Of a DNA stretch of 7,190 nucleotides, positions 6,068-7,190 are shown piece by piece (positions within the stretch are counted from its first letter, which is position 1; each line of letters starts with the position of its first letter). The position numbers and the translations under genes were made by a program. Source of the stretch: a bacterium (GTDB lineage Bacteria > Vulcanimicrobiota > Xenobia > Xenobiales > Xenobiaceae); assembly GCA_017444165.1 (NCBI GenBank), contig JAFSXH010000285.1, positions 1 to 7,190 on the forward strand. The letters run 5' to 3'. Below the pieces are notes generated by a model, which was not told where the DNA came from, did no database searches, and was given only the letters and a program-made list of their open reading frames with translations.

Positions 6068-6090
6068 GACGGTACAAGTTACATACCGTC
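6068..6090 (-). terminator. Hairpin centred on the exported-protein stop codon
   Basis: GACGGTA (6068-6074) and TACCGTC (6084-6090) are perfect inverted repeats of 7 bases with a 9-base loop that contains the TAA stop (6081-6079). On the minus strand the stem is followed by TTCTTCC, a poor T tract. It could be a weak terminator or a 3'-end stabilising hairpin, or be due to chance. Confidence 0.3.
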
Positions 6091-7035
6091 GATGCTGTAT
6101 TCTACCCGCCGGCCATACTCATCTATGAAGGAATGTTTGCCACGTAACTGTTCGCTGCGTATCCTGAGCACCTCGTCGTTGATGCGGTCCCATTCGGCGT
6201 TGGACTGCATCATCAGGTTGTGCTTGTAGGTGTTGGTGGCGATCGTCTGCTGGGCGAGAGCTGTATTTTTCTGAGTTATCTGTCGGTTGATGTTGGCGAA
6301 GTACTGATTCCACTCGCTAGTCTCCGCGATCTTGGGGAAAATAGACCCTACCGTCTGCATTGTGGCGGGGAAATCGCCTGCGGGGGAGGCGACGTAAAAA
6401 TACATGGGGAATTGGATAAGGCTCATCATGCCAGTATTGGCGCAGAGGATTGGTGCCTCGATGCCGCCCTTCCAGGGCTGGCCATTTCTATTGAAGCTGA
6501 AACGGGCACTGAACATGTATGGTTGTGGGCGAACGCCGCTCGCCGCGGCATAGGCTTGGGCGTAGTTTAGCATATTGTGGTCGTTGGAAGGGGAGATGGT
6601 GGCGGCTGTAACTTTAAAGTTCTGGATATTGCCTCCGCAGCTTTGTAACATGTCTTTGCCCATGGTTTTGGCCAACAGGGCTGGACTGCGCCAATACTCG
6701 AGCTGGTTGTAAGGAACCATGGCGTGAATGGTTAAGGCGGAATTTTTTTGTCCCATGGCACCGGTTTTGAGATTCTTTACCAGCGTAAGCCACGAAGGAC
6801 AGCCGTTCTTGTTCCGTGCCACTTTGCCCAAGCCGATCCAGCCGCTGGGCAAGGTGGCGGTGGCCACGGTATAGCCGGTCTGAGGATCGGTCAGAGAGTA
6901 GTTCCTGCCGTTCATGGCGGCGACCAAATTGGTGTCAGACGTGACTGGAGTAGGTGGTGCGGCTAAGCATTGTCCGCTCATCCATAAGCTGGAAGCGATA
7001 AGTAAAGAAAATATCAGACCTTTGTGCAGTTGCAT
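6079..7035 (-). CDS. Exported protein of unknown function, 318 residues
   Basis: I do not recognise the family. The N-terminus MQLHKGLIFSLLIASSLWMS followed by GQCLAAPPTP is a clear Sec signal peptide, with likely cleavage after A25 or A26. C23 is preceded by SGQ, which is not a valid lipobox, so this is probably a soluble periplasmic or secreted protein. The mature part opens with a globular region (GRNYSLTDPQTGYTVATATL, then PSGWIGLGKVARNKNGCPSW) with three cysteines in total (C79, C133, C198). It ends in a polar, probably helical segment (241-300) in which EWNQYFANINRQI and EWDRINDEVLRI look like related repeats, closing HSFIDEYGRRVEYSIDGM. ATG 7035 has AGGGAG 7 bases upstream and a TATAAT box, so it is transcribed alone, convergent to the operon. 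GC is high (about 62-65% in the 60-base lines at 6421 and 6841), unlike the facing gene. Confidence 0.85.
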   Translation of the reverse strand: MQLHKGLIFSLLIASSLWMSGQCLAAPPTPVTSDTNLVAAMNGRNYSLTDPQTGYTVATATLPSGWIGLGKVARNKNGCPSWLTLVKNLKTGAMGQKNSALTIHAMVPYNQLEYWRSPALLAKTMGKDMLQSCGGNIQNFKVTAATISPSNDHNMLNYAQAYAAASGVRPQPYMFSARFSFNRNGQPWKGGIEAPILCANTGMMSLIQFPMYFYVASPAGDFPATMQTVGSIFPKIAETSEWNQYFANINRQITQKNTALAQQTIATNTYKHNLMMQSNAEWDRINDEVLRIRSEQLRGKHSFIDEYGRRVEYSIDGM

Positions 7036-7042
7036 GTTGTAC

Positions 7043-7048
7043 TCCCTC
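7043..7048 (-). promoter_or_regulatory. Ribosome binding site of the exported-protein gene
   Basis: On the minus strand AGGGAG lies 7 bases before ATG 7035, a near-ideal Shine-Dalgarno spacing that fixes this start. Confidence 0.75.
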
Positions 7049-7070
7049 AGTCATTGGTTTACTGTCGTAC

Positions 7071-7099
7071 ATTATAACGTAAAAATTCGTTCTGCACAG
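7071..7099 (-). promoter_or_regulatory. Sigma70-type promoter of the exported-protein gene
   Basis: On the minus strand a perfect TATAAT (7076-7071) lies 35 bases before the start codon. Transcription would begin near 7064, giving a leader of about 28 bases. The -35 position at 17-base spacing is CTGTGC (7099-7094), a poor match to TTGACA, so the promoter may be weak or need an activator. The palindromic repeat at 7129-7179 begins about 30 bases further upstream. Confidence 0.55.
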
Positions 7100-7127
7100 G
7101 GTGTTCTATTTTATCAATTAGTAATGC

Positions 7128-7147
7128 TTAATTCGTAATGCGTAATT
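7128..7147 (+). repeat. 20-base inverted repeat, right member
   Basis: TTAATTCGTAATGCGTAATT is the exact reverse complement of 5826-5845. It is also the left arm of the local hairpin at 7129-7179, so the same sequence can pair nearby or across the exported-protein gene. Confidence 0.8.
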
Positions 7148-7179
7148 ATTTCCAATTACGAATTACGCATTATGAATTA
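7129..7179. repeat. Long AT-rich hairpin, 19-base arms
   Basis: Arms 7129-7147 and 7161-7179 are complementary at 18 of 19 positions; the exception (7135 with 7173) is a G-U wobble in a + strand RNA. The loop is 13 bases. The arms are made of the same AATTACG-type units as the array at 5805-5846, in opposite orientations. It sits upstream of the exported-protein promoter. Confidence 0.75.
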
Positions 7180-7190
7180 CGAATTAAAAA
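7154..7190 (+). repeat. AATTACG heptamer array running to the window edge
   Basis: Units AATTACG, AATTACG, CATTATG, AATTACG and AATTAAA, then AA, reproduce the second half of the array at 5805-5848, including the variant CATTAYG unit and the AATTAAAAA end. In the earlier copy this end leads into GGTCGGCTCC; here the window stops, so the continuation is unknown. Confidence 0.75.

Larger units (their letters stand above)
5589..6078. other. 490-base intergenic region between convergent genes, repeat-rich, no convincing gene
   Basis: This region separates the + strand operon from the minus-strand exported-protein gene. It holds, in order, a GAGTKTG heptamer array, a first AT-rich module (5623-5659), a roughly 90-base spacer with a minus-strand terminator-like hairpin, a second copy of the AT-rich module (5757-5804), an AATTRCG heptamer array (5805-5846), and a 230-base stretch rich in minus-strand RNA structure. 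Two open frames exist: + 5814-5996, which starts inside the heptamer array, and minus 5759-5406, which runs back into the binding-protein gene. Both look like by-products of repeats rather than genes. I found no good + strand rho-independent terminator for the five-gene operon. Confidence 0.7.
5842..6078 (-). other. Open frame continuing past the exported-protein stop codon (78 codons), possible fossil extension
   Basis: Directly after the TAA at 6081-6079 the same minus-strand frame stays open for 78 codons until TAA at 5844-5842, at the edge of the heptamer array. It begins LVPSSSAGVNLNHNC, and its second half is hydrophilic (GAYPEKADAPETNQTKYNKN, then EDLIQTAETLKLKSSFDF, closing LGSRPF). 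It has no start codon suited to independent translation. It could be a former C-terminal extension, a chance open frame, or a by-product of a structured repeat. It overlaps the strong minus-strand RNA pairings at 5947-6011, which argues against simple coding. Low confidence. Confidence 0.25.

Noticed and set aside
6079..6150. Lipoprotein reading of the exported protein, using C23
   Set aside because: The residues before C23 are S-G-Q. Glutamine at -1 does not fit the lipobox, whereas C-L-A-A-P fits signal peptidase I.
6220..6570. Plus-strand open frame of 116 codons antisense to the exported-protein gene, with others at 6748-6966 and 6914-7138
   Set aside because: They are shadows of a GC-rich gene that has a signal peptide, promoter and ribosome binding site on the opposite strand.
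5826..7147. Insertion sequence with terminal inverted repeats
   Set aside because: The enclosed gene is an exported protein with no transposase motif, and no flanking target-site duplication could be identified. Kept only as a cassette hypothesis.

Overview
The window is bacterial chromosome-type DNA with a dense left part and a repeat-rich right part. On the + strand, bases 2-5588 carry five closely spaced genes. They are the end of a PnuC-type vitamin transporter (cut by the left edge), a UPF0210/DUF711 'PFL family' protein, the AAA+ ATPase RarA, the DNA-repair enzyme endonuclease IV (Nfo), and an orphan family 5 extracytoplasmic solute-binding protein. Gaps are 29, 50 and 17 bases, and the last two genes overlap. 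These five therefore probably form one transcription unit whose promoter lies left of the window. RarA and Nfo both serve genome maintenance (stalled forks and abasic sites). The other members have no obvious functional link to them.

Bases 5589-6078 hold no convincing gene but are full of structure: a GAGTKTG heptamer array touching the stop codon of the binding-protein gene, two diverged copies of an AT-rich module, an AATTRCG heptamer array, and several hairpins that pair best as minus-strand RNA. On the minus strand, 7035-6079 encodes a 318-residue exported protein I do not recognise. It has its own -10 box and ribosome binding site and a much higher GC content than the binding-protein gene it faces. 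A second AATTACG-type array, part of a long hairpin, closes the window at 7128-7190. A perfect 20-base inverted repeat (5826-5845 and 7128-7147) brackets the exported-protein gene.

Taxonomy is only a weak inference. Normal Shine-Dalgarno sequences, a sigma70-like TATAAT, the UPF0210 protein, and exported proteins with signal-peptidase-I-type leaders but no lipobox would fit a Firmicute, perhaps a diderm one (Negativicutes). Nothing here proves this. No known defence system, prophage, CRISPR array, transposase, tRNA or rRNA was seen. The best candidates for something undescribed are the heptamer-repeat family with its structured module and the exported protein it brackets.
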